Shown: positions 48,883 to 59,735 of the stretch, in pieces
How positions within the stretch are numbered: position 1 is the stretch's first letter
Layout of the letters: each line of letters begins with the position of its first letter
Source: Dallia pectoralis
Lineage: Eukaryota > Chordata > Actinopteri > Esociformes > Umbridae
Assembly (NCBI GenBank): GCA_029465975.1
Contig: CM055742.1
Location: 4,436,056 to 4,500,055 of the forward strand
Direction: 5' to 3'
DNA: 64,000 nt
Position numbers and translations under genes: made by a program
Notes under the pieces: model-generated
The model's input: the letters and a program-made list of their open reading frames with translations, nothing else
The model's database searches: none
What the model was told of the DNA's origin: nothing

Positions 48883-49639
48883 TGCACTCACAAAGACAAA
48901 TTGTGACGAAAAACCAGACAGTCTTAGTTAATTAGCTGTCCACATTAGTATAATGATTTTTGCCCATCATTTAATTTTGTTCATTATGCAGGAGATTGAT
49001 TGTGGATATTGGATACACCAGGAGAGCAGAAACAAGAGGGCTTCTGGGTAATGGTTGTTAACGTTTGAATGCGAGTTGTTTGTTTGTACCTCACCCGGCA
49101 CGGCACTGACGACCATATAAGGTTGTCAAATCATTCACGTTCGATAATATCGATTCTCACAAAAAGGTGTGCTCTCATCTTACACTCTCCGGGGCTTTCT
49201 GAAAGAATTCTTTCCCTTGTCCTTGGTGGGTGAGAATATGAAAATGCCTGGCCATAAAGCACCGCAAGGCACAGTGGATTCACCATGTGTTCAGTGTTTC
49301 CTTTCCTCCCACACCTTGGGATTACACAATCACATAGGCACAGAGGGCAGAGTTGGTCGAGTTGGTTGGAGAGAGATGAGTGACAGGACAGCTTTGAACC
49401 TGGCCCTTTGGGGGCAGTGTGGGGGAGGGGGGGTGAGTTAAGAGACTAGAAGTGGGTGGTGATGGAAAGACGGGAAACAAGGACAGAGAAAGACAGTCTG
49501 TCAAAACAGGGGACAGCAAGTGTAGATAAAGGTCGAACAGAGTTGAGGCAATTTTGCCCCGAAAAGGTTCTGGCCTTCTCTCCTCTTTCCTCATACACAG
49601 TCAGACCAGCTGGGAGGAAGACATGGAAACAGGAATAAA

Positions 49640-49810
49640 TTGAGATGCTCAGAGAGCATAGATTGGAAGCTTCAGCGGCCCGCCGCGGACATTAGTGTCC
49701 CGTATGTACATTGGGAAGAGAAATGAGGTGATGCCGGGGGAACAGGTGTTAAGTGACAGGGACCGAGGAAGTGATGATTACGGCCGATAACAGCCGGCGG
49801 ATGAGAGAGA
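49640..49810. promoter_or_regulatory. Candidate cis-regulatory element about 5.7 kb upstream of hand2
   Basis: GCCCGCCGCGGACATTAGTG, GAAATGAGGTGATGCCGG, ACAGGTGTTAAGTGAC (CAGGTG E-box with a T-box/NKX-like AAGTG word) and GATGATTACGGCCGATAAC occur in a single-copy stretch. Confidence 0.27.
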
Positions 49811-50689
49811 TGTGCATGTGATTTGTGGAGAGGAATTGGGGAGGAAGGTATAGGGCAGACGACAGGGGAGTTATGGAAGAAGAAGTGTGTTTCGCCAAAC
49901 ACACGTCTTTGAAAAAAAAGCTAAAATCAGTATAATATGTGAAAGAAAATATGCTATGTTTTCTTGCTTTAGGGTTATAAATGGACATAAGCTGATAACG
50001 TGGTTTCCCGTCACACCAACCTGACCTTAACTATGTTCTCTTATTTGAGCTGTTACTTGACAGGACAGGCACTGACTGGCTGACTGGCTGACTGGCTGGC
50101 TGGCTGACTGGCTGACTGACCTCAGCAGAGAGTATTTTCATTGTGGTAATGAGCAAGGAGTTGCTAGTGTCTCACTGACAGATTCTACACATTCACAGAA
50201 TGGGGACAGGCACGTGCTGCATCCATTAGGGGACCGTGACAGTTTAAAACCTGAATTCCGATGTCTCATTGGGTGTTTTAGTGTCCGGGATCAAAGGGAG
50301 GAAAATTCAATTAAATCGACCGCAGGAATATGTAATTGTATATGTCTATGTTAGCAATACGGATGTCCAATTGAAAGGCAATACTTTAGTTGAATCACAA
50401 TGTCCGTTTTTCCATTGCATCTGATTTCAAATGTTTATGAATTACATTTTTATGTCTATACGACCCTTCTAACGTGAACAGTCTGACAACCGCAGCCTGA
50501 ACACCCTGCTATAATTGTGCATGGGTTGAATATCAAATATCAATATAATATCGGTCATTTCGAAAACGATATTCACTGAACTTCACCGGGATGGGTTGTT
50601 TATGGAATAATAAGGCAGGACAGAGGGTAGTTTACAGCCAATTAACCACAGATAAAGGCTGCCAATATGATGTGGCTATAGATATAGGC

Positions 50690-50695
<6 letters not shown>

Positions 50696-50724
<29 letters not shown>
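50696..50724. repeat. (TA)n tract
   Basis: About 29 bp of alternating TA preceded by TAGATATAGGCTATAAATAT. Confidence 0.93.
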
Positions 50725-50728
<4 letters not shown>

Positions 50729-51325
50729 GCTGTCCTCATTGGCCACAGCACCGGTATATTGGCCATATAACACAAACCCCCAATGTGCTTTATTGTTAAT
50801 ATAAACTGCCTTATAATTTCGTTGATATAATAGGCTACATGTGTTTTAATACAGCTGAGAGGTTATAGCTAGAAAGCAGCAGAAGAGAATCCTGGACCGC
50901 AAAAACCTCTTAGAAGGGTAGCGCTCATATTCAAATATTGCCTTGAAAAACAAATGGATTCAATTAGGCAGTGGATTTTAAAATAAAATCTGGATATGTA
51001 AAAGTGAATTTATATTACAATAACTGGCGGAGCAATCAACAACTTAAGCCTCTTCTTTCATTGTTGTCATTTATATATTGTGTTTCCTTTTCTGAGCCAG
51101 ACCTGCCCTATAATCTATAATTTATAATGACTTGCAGGTGGGCTCATTACTTATATAGTACGACCAGTATGTGTGAAAAATCATTGGACCTTTTGAATTG
51201 AGAAAGACCAGAAGGCCAAAACTTTGACATTTGCCCACGATATGTGGACATGGAATAAAATAGTATAACGAGATTCCTCTGGCGCCCATTCTTAATTTTA
51301 GTATCAGACGTATACCATGGCTTTG

Positions 51326-51384
51326 AGCCAATCAGCGTTCAAAGAACCACCAGGTATTAAACAAGAATTTGTACCTGATTGGCT
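51326..51384. promoter_or_regulatory. Inverted pair of CCAAT boxes
   Basis: AGCCAATCAG (51326-51335) and its exact reverse complement CTGATTGGCT (51375-51384) bracket about 39 bp. The same decamer forms the CCAAT box of the inferred hand2 promoter at 54778. This is a candidate NF-Y element, about 4 kb upstream of the start codon. Confidence 0.4.
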
Positions 51385-53085
51385 AACAGATGAGCTATAT
51401 TTTTCTGACCAAACATATACATATTTTTGTGTAGTATGTTGCAAATAAAGTAGGTTTGTAGCATTTTACCAATATAATATCTAGAAATACAGTATGGTCA
51501 ATTTTACCATGCCAGGTTTATCCAAAACCACGAAAAAAAATATTTATTTTCAAAGCCCTATTTGGAAATGTTTTAGTTATTTACTGTGCATTATTTGTAA
51601 TTTGTGGGCTACTTTATCTGAGTCGTAGTGAAATGCCCTCCAAATAATATATGAGGATCTCTGACGTTTCACAATAATCCTAATAATCCATAATAATGTT
51701 CCAGTGCTTGTTCTCACACTGTCCTGTGTTAGACACTATGAGCTATAAGCCTTTCAAAGAGACTGAATGTATAATGTGCTTCTAAATGCCTGTTATTCAC
51801 AGCGAATGTGCGTTGTATTAAAACCTCGTAAAATTCTTTTAAATCCAGCTTTTAGACTGCACTCTGCCAGTCGACATATCCGATGGGTTGAAATAGGCCA
51901 AATTAATGTGGATAACTTGTGAGGATTACTTCTTAGGCCCTCACGGCTATAGACATAAGAACGACTGATTAACCCTTGTAGCCCCGGCTGTTTCTGCTGA
52001 ACTGGTCAATGCGGAAGGAGGTTGTATTAAGGTCGAACACTAAGGCAAGATCTTTTTGTGTAACAAAAATGGGATAGTTTATTTTGAATTTCTGTATTGA
52101 GGACTTTACGGCAATTGCCATGATCTACAAGAGAGCATGCATGGAGAGATATGGGAAGGTGCTTGTTTGTTTTTCTTACTCCCATATTATATGGCCTGCA
52201 TTCTAGGGCTTTATGTTATTGCTGGTATTAGTTATGATGCTGGTAATGATATTGTTGGCATATGTTTTGCGATGGAATTGTATCTTCGTTTTGTATTTTA
52301 ATGGTGGCATAATTAGATATATCAGGGCATTGAAGTATACATGGTTATATTTTGGAGTTTTTTGGAATGCAAAGAAATAGAATAAGTCAAAGTCAAAAAA
52401 TCGAATATTTGTTTCTAATATTTTAACGTTTATTCGCGATTCCACACAACTGACACCCGAATAACGTGTCGATATGTCCTTATTGATGTTAAGGTGTAAT
52501 AATGCTTAGCTTAATAATCATTATTTTACCTCTGTTATTTTAAAATGTCTACATTTGTATTTCACCTGCATTGCAGCAAGGAAAAAGTGAGATTTTTGCT
52601 AATTTAGTGTAATTGCCCACAAAAACAGCGCTCGCAATGACACTATATGCAATTCTAGGGATATGGTTCCACCAAATGTATACCCTTTATCAGATCCATA
52701 AACCACTTCTCTCACGCTCAAATATTTCGCTCTGCATAACTTTATTTATTTATACGAAATTCGGTTTGAAAGGAGATCAGAGAGGAGAGGAGGGGTTGGT
52801 AACAGGAGTCTGACCAACTGACCTCTTGGCTTATTATATGTCATTAACTGGAGACTGGACGTATCTAAATTACTCAAAGAACTTCCATCCAGCCAGATGA
52901 ATTACACTCTACCACCTCCCATACAACACTTAAACAAATATAAATCATGGGCTCTCTGCCTTCTTCCTTTGTGAGTCTGTGATATTTTTTCTTATTCCTC
53001 TTGCTTTCTCTCCAGCTCTCCAGTTCTATCACACATGAAGGCTGCACATATGTGTGCACATGAGTACGCATAGCATACGCCCCCC

Positions 53086-53117
<32 letters not shown>

Positions 53118-53148
53118 CATAACACACACACACACACACGCACACACA
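53086..53148. repeat. CA microsatellite
   Basis: CA run of about 63 bp with CGCA and ATAACA interruptions, preceded by a C run. Confidence 0.95.
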
Positions 53149-54777
53149 GCAGAGCGTGAATTGAAAAATGATATGCAGTGGAATGTCCAAATAAAAAAAG
53201 ATCTCGAACCCCAAGTCGTTTATTCTGACCCCAAAACGGTCTGCATTGTTCTACGCACAGGAAATAAAATGGGCTTCACCTCATAGCAATGGCAATGATT
53301 TGTGTGCAGCTTAGTCAGTTTCATTTACTATCATTGTTAATGATGTTTCCCAACAGGAAAGCACCTTTAATTCTGCACAGAATTGGCTGGTGTCAAAATG
53401 CAATTGTATTTTTTATGTCCATTTCTCATGAACTGCCATGCAATGATACACTTGATGTGGAGTCAATGAGATTGTCATTCAATTGGCCTAAATATGGGTG
53501 TGATTATCAACAGCCATGAGTCTAAACAAAGATACAAATGGGGCCTGAAAGACAATTACTGGACTATTTAAATGAATTGTTTACCTTATCAGCAATCTGT
53601 GCAGCACAGACCTACTTTCCTTTTTTTCCTTTCTTGTTTTGCTCTCTGGCCATTTAGTCCTATCGGGTTTTACGTTGGCCTATTCCACGATTCAAGTGAC
53701 GTCGTCTGGAGTGTAAGGCTTATATTAATGTTTTCATATGCAACCAATTGAATGCTACAATGAAATTATTGGCGGCATTTTTATGCAATATCAAACAGTC
53801 AAATAAATGCATAGTCCTCTGTTAATATGGGTGAAATATTGTGCAAAATATTGTACAAAACCAAAATAAATGTCAATGTCAAATGTCATATGTTATATTT
53901 TAAAAACGTGTATTTTCTTAGATACATTTCTGAGACTGGGTCTAGGCCTACATGATCCCATGACGTGTGTCTCATTATATTCCCCCATGGCATATAGAGG
54001 ACTGTTTGGTATGGAATTAATAAAATGTCAGGACTGCGTACAAACATAGCAACATTTTGCAAAACACAGCATGACAATAAAAAAATGGTTACATGGAATA
54101 GGTTTTGATTCTATTAATTATAAACAGAAAGTAACACTTTGATTCAATAAAAATGGTTTAGATTTGTTGGTATTTTGCTTTATGTCATTCTATTGTTTCG
54201 TGCGGCTTAGTGTGGAATAAAAGAATACAGCAAGGTCTAAAACAGTGTTGTAAGCAATATTTTAACAATAGTTATTTCAGGTCTAAAATGCGCTTCGCTT
54301 CGCACAGGCCGAGCTAGGCCTAGGCTTGAGACCGAAGAAAATATAGAATAATTCAAATTCTATAGTGAATAATATTTGTTTAACCATATTACATCCTCTA
54401 TCCGATGTGCGGAAACGAAATGAAATGCAGAAATTATAACATAAATCATTGACCTTATAACATAGGTTTTCCAGAATAACTTGTAGCCTATACAATTTAT
54501 TTTAGACAAACGTGCAAATCATAAAGCATCTGAAATCTTTTAAAAATACACATAAAAAGCAAATGTTCCCTTTTAAATTGAGAAGAAATCCATACCTGAA
54601 AATTCTGTGACTATTTTATAATCTAAATTCGCTATTCAGACATGTATGGATTTTTGACAATCTTAATGACAAGAATAAAATATGTATGTCCAGGCAGCCA
54701 ATGTTGTAGACCGGCCATTGAAATGCAGTAGAATAAACACCCGGGCAATGTCGGTTATGTCCCTCCTCCTCTAACAT

Positions 54778-54814
54778 CTGATTGGCTCCAAGCGGTCTTG
54801 ACGACATATATTAA
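54778..54814 (+). promoter_or_regulatory. hand2: Candidate hand2 core promoter: inverted CCAAT box and TATA-like motif
   Basis: CTGATTGGCT at 54778-54787 contains an inverted CCAAT box, the NF-Y type. TATATTAA follows at 54807-54814. The spacing of about 20 bp and the position about 600 bp before the ATG suit a start of transcription near 54837-54842. Vertebrate HAND2 transcripts are known to have long leaders. The exact start site is inferred only from these motifs. Confidence 0.55.
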
Positions 54815-54837
54815 CCCAAGTCGTCCTAAAGATGAAG

Positions 54838-55409
54838 CTGTGACATGGAGATCAAACAGAGGGACTCTCGCTGTGCGCTCAGATGAACACGGCCAAAGGC
54901 TGAGCATTTTGCGTGCGTTGCACACTTTCACAACTGGGATTTTAGACGTTTTCCCCAGACGTCCTTTGCAACTGTACCGAAATCCACAGACTAGTGTGCA
55001 GGGGAAAGCTCGACCTGGTGCTTAAAGACGCGCAGTTGAAACCGAGATGAGACATGCACTTTAAATCGTGGTTATGGGAAAGATTGTCACGCTGGGAATG
55101 GACAACCGGAGGCATGCGTGTAAGTAGCTGACCGTGCGCGTTCTTCTATATCCTGCACAGCCTATTAGTATAAGATTGGATATAAAAAATACGTCTAAAC
55201 CCAATGCATTGCCGAAGTGCCCTATATGAGTTTGTATTGGACACATAGCTGAGCGTTTCAAATGACCAACTTGAAACAACTCATGGAGATTGCATGTTTT
55301 TCGTCTATCGTTTGGAGAGTCTGACCCGTATACCCGGAGAGTGCAAACGCTTATCCATATTGCGGTGTGTTACTAGAACAGCTTTTGTTGGGCCAGCCGC
55401 TGGGTCGCC
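54838..55409 (+). other. hand2: Inferred hand2 5' leader with multiple upstream ORFs
   Basis: If transcription starts near 54840, the leader is about 570 nt. It holds several upstream ATG frames: 54845-54886 (13 codons plus stop), 54883-54903 (6 codons), 55047-55064 (5 codons), 55054-55131 (25 codons) and 55074-55127 (17 codons). A further ATG AAG CTG TGA lies at 54832-54843, at the edge of the predicted start. Several overlap. None continues into the hand2 frame. A GTAAGT at 55119-55124 could be a splice donor, so part of this leader might be an alternative non-coding exon. Confidence 0.5.
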
Positions 55410-55949
55410 ATGAGTTTAGTTGGTGGGTTCCCTCACCACCCGGTGATGCATCACGACGGCTACTCGTTTGCCGCTGCAGCAGCAGCCGCGAGCCGCTGCC
55501 ATGAAGAGAACCCCTACTTCCACGGCTGGCTGATCAGCCACCCTGAGATGTCGCCCCCCGACTACAGTGTGGCACCCCCGTACAGCCCCGAGTACTCCAC
55601 CGGGGGCCCGGCGTTGGACCATGCGCACTACGGGGGTGGCATCCCCGGGGCGGGTGCTGCAGGGATCGGGATGGGACCGCGGCCGGTGAAACGGAGACCC
55701 ACGGCGAACCGAAAGGAGAGACGCCGGACGCAGAGCATCAATAGCGCCTTCGCGGAGCTCAGGGAGTGCATTCCGAATGTGCCAGCGGATACTAAGTTGT
55801 CCAAAATAAAGACCCTCCGGTTGGCCACCAGTTATATCGCCTACCTCATGGACATCCTGGACAAGGACGAACAGAACGGCGAGGCGGAGGCCTTCAAAGC
55901 GGACTTCAAAAAGACAGAAGCCAAGGAGGAGAGGCGAAAGAAAGAAGTG
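55410..55949 (+). CDS. hand2: hand2 exon 1 coding part (residues 1-180)
   Basis: This exon carries the start codon, the alanine tract, the transactivation region and the whole bHLH domain. Reading continues open for four codons past the splice site to a TAA at 55962, so the exon end rests on the donor GTAAGA at 55950-55955 directly after GAA GTG. Splicing there restores the conserved HAND2 C-terminus in frame. The exon is much richer in G+C and CpG than the flanking DNA, as is common for developmental regulators. Two short open frames on the opposite strand (55416-55628 and 55628-55828) are shadows of this exon. Confidence 0.97.
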
Positions 55950-56461
55950 GTAAGAAATCCATAAATTCTGTTACATGCATGCATGGCTAATTATATGCAA
56001 ACATGAAATTGTCCTCCGGCAAATCTGGACATAAGGGACCATTGATTTGCGTTTTCATTTCTCGAGAATTCAATAGCCCTACATGATGATCCTTTTGAAC
56101 GTAAACGACCACAATGAAGCTATTAATATGAGCTATAATACAGATAACTACCCTAAAGACATAAAATAAAACAATTGTATTATAAAACGCACAACATATT
56201 TTAATTCGGTATAATTCTCATTGTAATTCATGAATAACAACGTTCTCGTTACAACACCACAGCAGCCGCCATAACCGAAGTGAGAAGTGGTGAGAACGTT
56301 TTTATTAAAAAAAAGACATAGGCCCTACTAACACACATCTGCTTTTTCCTTGATCCCAACAGAATGAAGTTCTGAAAGACTCCGCGAGCAGAAATGACAA
56401 GAAAACCAAAGGCAGAACTGGTTGGCCGCAACATGTCTGGGCTTTAGAACTGAAACAATGA
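55410..56461 (+). CDS. hand2: hand2: heart and neural crest derivatives expressed 2, bHLH transcription factor (exons 55410-55949 and 56363-56461)
   Basis: The two exons join in phase 0 to give 212 codons plus TGA, close to the usual length of about 208-217 for vertebrate HAND2. The N-terminus MSLVGGFPHHPVMHHDGYSF is typical of HAND2. It is followed by seven alanines (residues 21-27), the HEENPYFHGWLISHPEMSPPDYS block (31-53) and a Gly/Pro/Ala-rich linker. The bHLH domain spans about residues 97-152, with basic region ANRKERRRTQSINSAF and helix 2 KIKTLRLATSYIAYLMDIL. Thr107 and Ser109 in the basic-helix 1 segment match the conserved phosphorylation pair known in HAND proteins. A charged stretch (156-180) leads to the invariant C-terminus GRTGWPQHVWALELKQ. 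HAND2 acts in the nucleus, dimerises with E-proteins, binds E-boxes and controls heart, branchial arch, pectoral fin and sympathetic neuron development. The start codon has G at -3. HAND1 is excluded by the N- and C-termini. No frameshift or damage is seen. Confidence 0.98.
55950..56362 (+). other. hand2: hand2 intron 1 (413 bp, GT-AG, phase 0)
   Basis: The intron starts GTAAGA and ends with a T/C-rich run and AACAG. Its position just after the bHLH and charged region matches the single intron known in vertebrate HAND2 genes. The intron is AT-rich and I see no repeat or ORF in it. Confidence 0.93.
56363..56461 (+). CDS. hand2: hand2 exon 2 coding part (residues 181-212)
   Basis: This short terminal coding exon follows a pyrimidine-rich acceptor ending CCCAACAG at 56362. 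It begins AAT GAA GTT CTG and encodes 32 residues, ending GRTGWPQHVWALELKQ before TGA at 56459-56461. The tail is nearly invariant among vertebrate HAND2 proteins, which fixes both the reading frame and the splice acceptor. The segment between the charged KKEV and the tail (NEVLKDSASRNDKKTK) is the more variable part of the family. Confidence 0.96.
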   Translation, partial: NEVLKDSASRNDKKTKGRTGWPQHVWALELKQ

Positions 56462-57015
56462 AACTGCCTGCAGTCGACTCTCAGAAAAAGACACGAAACG
56501 ATGAAAAGACCGTCTTCTAGACTTTTATTTGTACTCTCACTTTATTTAATGGAATATTTATGTGCAATTGCCGCTACGGAGAGTGGATATTTGAAGAAAA
56601 CCATTCCATTTTTATGAGGAGGAGTAAACACCCCCTTTGGTAAGGGACTGTCGTTATTGCCTAATGTGGTTGTTTGGATGTTTGTTGTTGTCCGAATAGT
56701 GAAATGTTGGACACTATGGTGTATGTGAAGTCTAGATTCTCAATCTAACCCCCCCCTTTCTCTCTCTCTTTTTAGATATAGTTATCAATGATTGACTGAT
56801 GTTGTGGTTGCAGTTCAAGCAAATGTTTTATTTGGTGGGAAAAAAACTCATGAAGTGTTGTGTTGTCATTTTTGTGGTCGTATGCAGTATTTGATAGTGT
56901 TTTTAAACGGCGGTTTTGTCCACTCAAGTGCACTTCCGTCAATAGACGTGGAATTTAAATAATATTTGAGATGTAAACAATGTAATTAATCCAATAAACC
57001 ACTGTGTTTTTCTAA
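56462..57015 (+). other. hand2: Inferred hand2 3' UTR
   Basis: About 550 nt of AT-rich non-coding sequence follows the stop codon up to the polyadenylation signal AATAAA at 56993-56998. The UTR has T-rich stretches and no competing ORF. Its end is inferred from the signal. Confidence 0.65.
56993..56998 (+). terminator. hand2: hand2 polyadenylation signal AATAAA
   Basis: The canonical hexamer in CCAATAAACC, 532 nt after the stop codon, is followed within 15 nt by a GT/T-rich element (GTGTTTTTC). It is the first strong signal after the coding region. Confidence 0.65.
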
Positions 57016-57589
57016 AACAAATATAACAATCCTGTTGCATAATTTGAGTGTAAATACAAGGCTGACTTAATATAAGGGGTAAGGTCATAGGTCAACCAAA
57101 TGCACTCGATGTAAAAGATTGCGCAAACAGTCAAACCAATTCTTAATAAAGTTTTAATAAGGTAGATTACCCCCTTGAATAAAAATACAATAAAGTATAA
57201 AGTTGCAGTAAAAATGAAATGGTGCTGTGTTTTGACCAGAGGTAGCGGAGGCCACTATATTTCAAACTGCATGGCATCCTTGCATGAGTTTTTCCTCCAC
57301 GAGTGCTGTCAAACATGCAATACATCCACAACAGCTCCTCACCTAGAAACTGAAACATTCCCAGACGCAGCAGAAACCGTCTAGTGTTTTTGTGAGAGAC
57401 ATGCCTGTTCTGGCCCAGCTGATTGTGTATACTATAGGGCATAGCCTACATGCAATGCAAATCTATATATCAATAGATGCATTTGCAATACCGAGGGACT
57501 TTGCGCCAAACGAGATAAACATACAATATGTTTAATATATACTTTAGAATAATTGCATAGAGTTGACCGGACGAATAATATCTAACTAC

Positions 57590-57800
57590 CACGAGCGTCT
57601 GTTACTGTTATTGTTTACCTCGGACTCGCACGAGCATGCACGCACGCATGCGAGAATTATGTGCAAAGGACCTGGCCATTGTAATTATTTGTATTTTATT
57701 TACCTTCAATGAGATTACAGATATATTATTAGCTATTTTATTTTTTAGTATTTTATTCTCCTGTGATTCTATTGCTATTAACCCAATCAATTCCCCGTAT
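57590..57800. promoter_or_regulatory. Candidate cis-regulatory element 3' of hand2
   Basis: GTTATTGTTTACCTCGG, CATTGTAATTATTTGTATTT and TTATTTACCTTCAATGAG give forkhead and Hox-type words in a single-copy stretch. It lies about 1.2 kb beyond the hand2 stop codon. Confidence 0.28.
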
Positions 57801-58079
57801 ATTCCTTATTAACAGCCATGCGTGGTTGCGGTTATTATTATGTCACAGAAAAAAAAACATTGACAACAACTGAGAGTCACACAACTATATTCAACTTAAA
57901 TAATTATTTATATAAATGAATTATATTTCTATTGCACCTTAAATATTATAGCGTAATTTCAAAACAGCCATTTTCTCATAGCTTTTTAATAAAATGCTAG
58001 ATCTACTCTATATGTGATGGTCTAAGAAACAAACTTTGGCATTCATCGGTTTAATGCCCAGCCTATAGCAAAGATGTAA

Positions 58080-58330
58080 ACATGGTAGAAGAAATAGGCC
58101 ATGGCTTTAAATTCCATTGGTTAATTATGGCAATCCACTCTTCTCGCCGAAATCACAAGAGGACGAGACAGAGTGGAGCCGGGAAAAATTTGGATTTTGA
58201 CGTTAAAAGCTGTTTGGTCCGATGAAGGTAGATTGTGCAGTCAAGAGACAGGGCCCATGCAGCTATCGGATGTGTGTGTGATTGATAGTGTGCCTCTATA
58301 AGTGTTGAGGGCGTGCGGACAACGACATCT
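58080..58330. promoter_or_regulatory. Candidate cis-regulatory element 3' of hand2 with a PBX-HOX word
   Basis: Contains CCATTGGTTAATTATGGC, a PBX-HOX-like TGATTGAT at 58279-58286 and AAATCCAAATTTTTCC on the opposite strand. The region has higher GC than its surroundings and no simple repeat. Hox/Pbx input to hand2 in fins and limbs is known from other vertebrates, which makes this a reasonable candidate. Confidence 0.33.
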
Positions 58331-59336
58331 GAAAACCGTGCTGGATGTATAAAATAATTTAAAAATAGGCAATTTCATTTTTCCTTGCAAATGCCCGTCC
58401 ATAAAAAATATGAACGAGAAAATGAACGAGGAATAAAAACAGTCTACAATATCCCATGCAGGCTCACATGCAAATAGGTCTGTATACGATAAAAAAAACT
58501 TCTGTACACAAAATATTTTGTTGTCATATACGTGTACTTCACATTTGTGTCCACTGAATTGGGTTCAACGATTTAAACATTAGACTTCACTACAATAAAA
58601 AAGGCCCTATACATACCCCGATCCTTCTCGTCATTTGAATCCAGCAGTTATCAGCACCAAATAAATAGTGGCATCTTACAATCTCAACCAGGAGACGGAC
58701 ACTTTGACAAAAGATTTACATTGTATCCTATTATTGTAGATAATGTTTTAAATTGTCTACCTTAAAGAGTCTGCAGTTATGGATAATTTGTCAGTCCCGT
58801 GGCGTTGAAATAGTTTCAGCTAGTTATCTTGATAAAACATGACCTGAAACTGACCTGCTGCTGTACAGGCCTACTAACAGTTGACAACTGCTTTTAGGCC
58901 TAACACATATATTGTTTTTAAACCTACCGAGGTCACTATTGTTAAACCACTCCAAATGCAATGGGGATGCATTGACCTGGTCCAATAATACAGGTTTCTC
59001 TGTGATGGTTCATCCGCTGAGCTAATAAATCCTACAGAAAGGCTGATAAAGGCATATTGGCCAACAATAGAAAATTCTTTAATTTCAGTCAATAATTGCA
59101 CACTGCAGAATATCCAAATAACTGTTCACGGGCCAATGAGGTTCTTTGTTTTGCAGTTTTATTTCCTCTTTTTTACAGTACGGAAGAGGACTTTACATGA
59201 TGGACTTCTAAGTGTGGAACAAGATTTTTCCCTGCATGGTATAACAAAACATCTGCGAACGATTTAGTTTATAAGACCCTCCCAACAGCGTTATTTTCTC
59301 TCCACGCAGAGTCTCACCGAAGGCGGGTAGACATGT

Positions 59337-59344
59337 TGACGTCA
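59337..59344. promoter_or_regulatory. Full palindromic CRE word TGACGTCA
   Basis: A perfect CREB/ATF consensus in ATGTTGACGTCAGATCAGAC, about 2.9 kb past the hand2 stop codon. An isolated motif with no supporting promoter elements noticed. Confidence 0.3.
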
Positions 59345-59610
59345 GATCAGACGATTGGAAGCCGTCCTGCAGCAACATCGAACGTAATGACGCGGTGCGT
59401 TCCACTTGAAAACTCGAAATGTGTTTTTTTTTTACTATCAAGCCATAACAACTCACCTATAGCTTTGGATAAACGACTAAGACTTAGTCGATACTTGTTT
59501 ACTTTTTTTAAAGATCGAGAGGCCATAGCCATACTAACAGAAATTTGGGGCAAATAAAAAAGCACACGAGCATATGAGAGCTTAACATATTTTACATATT
59601 GGGCTACACA

Positions 59611-59735
<125 letters not shown>

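Larger units (their letters stand above)
46043..54777. other. hand2 5' flank: minisatellite-free, increasingly AT-rich
   Basis: No exon is recognised. Simple repeats are limited to CA/TG tracts (47090-47120, 47204-47222, 48847-48884, 53086-53148), CTGACTGG repeats (50078-50117) and a TA tract (50696-50724). Candidate control sites are at 46235-46450, 48195-48208, 49640-49810 and 51326-51384. Confidence 0.55.

Noticed and set aside
55416..55828. Antisense open frames across hand2 exon 1
   Set aside because: They are shadows of the GC-rich coding exon. A divergent antisense transcript such as the one near mammalian HAND2 cannot be judged from sequence alone.
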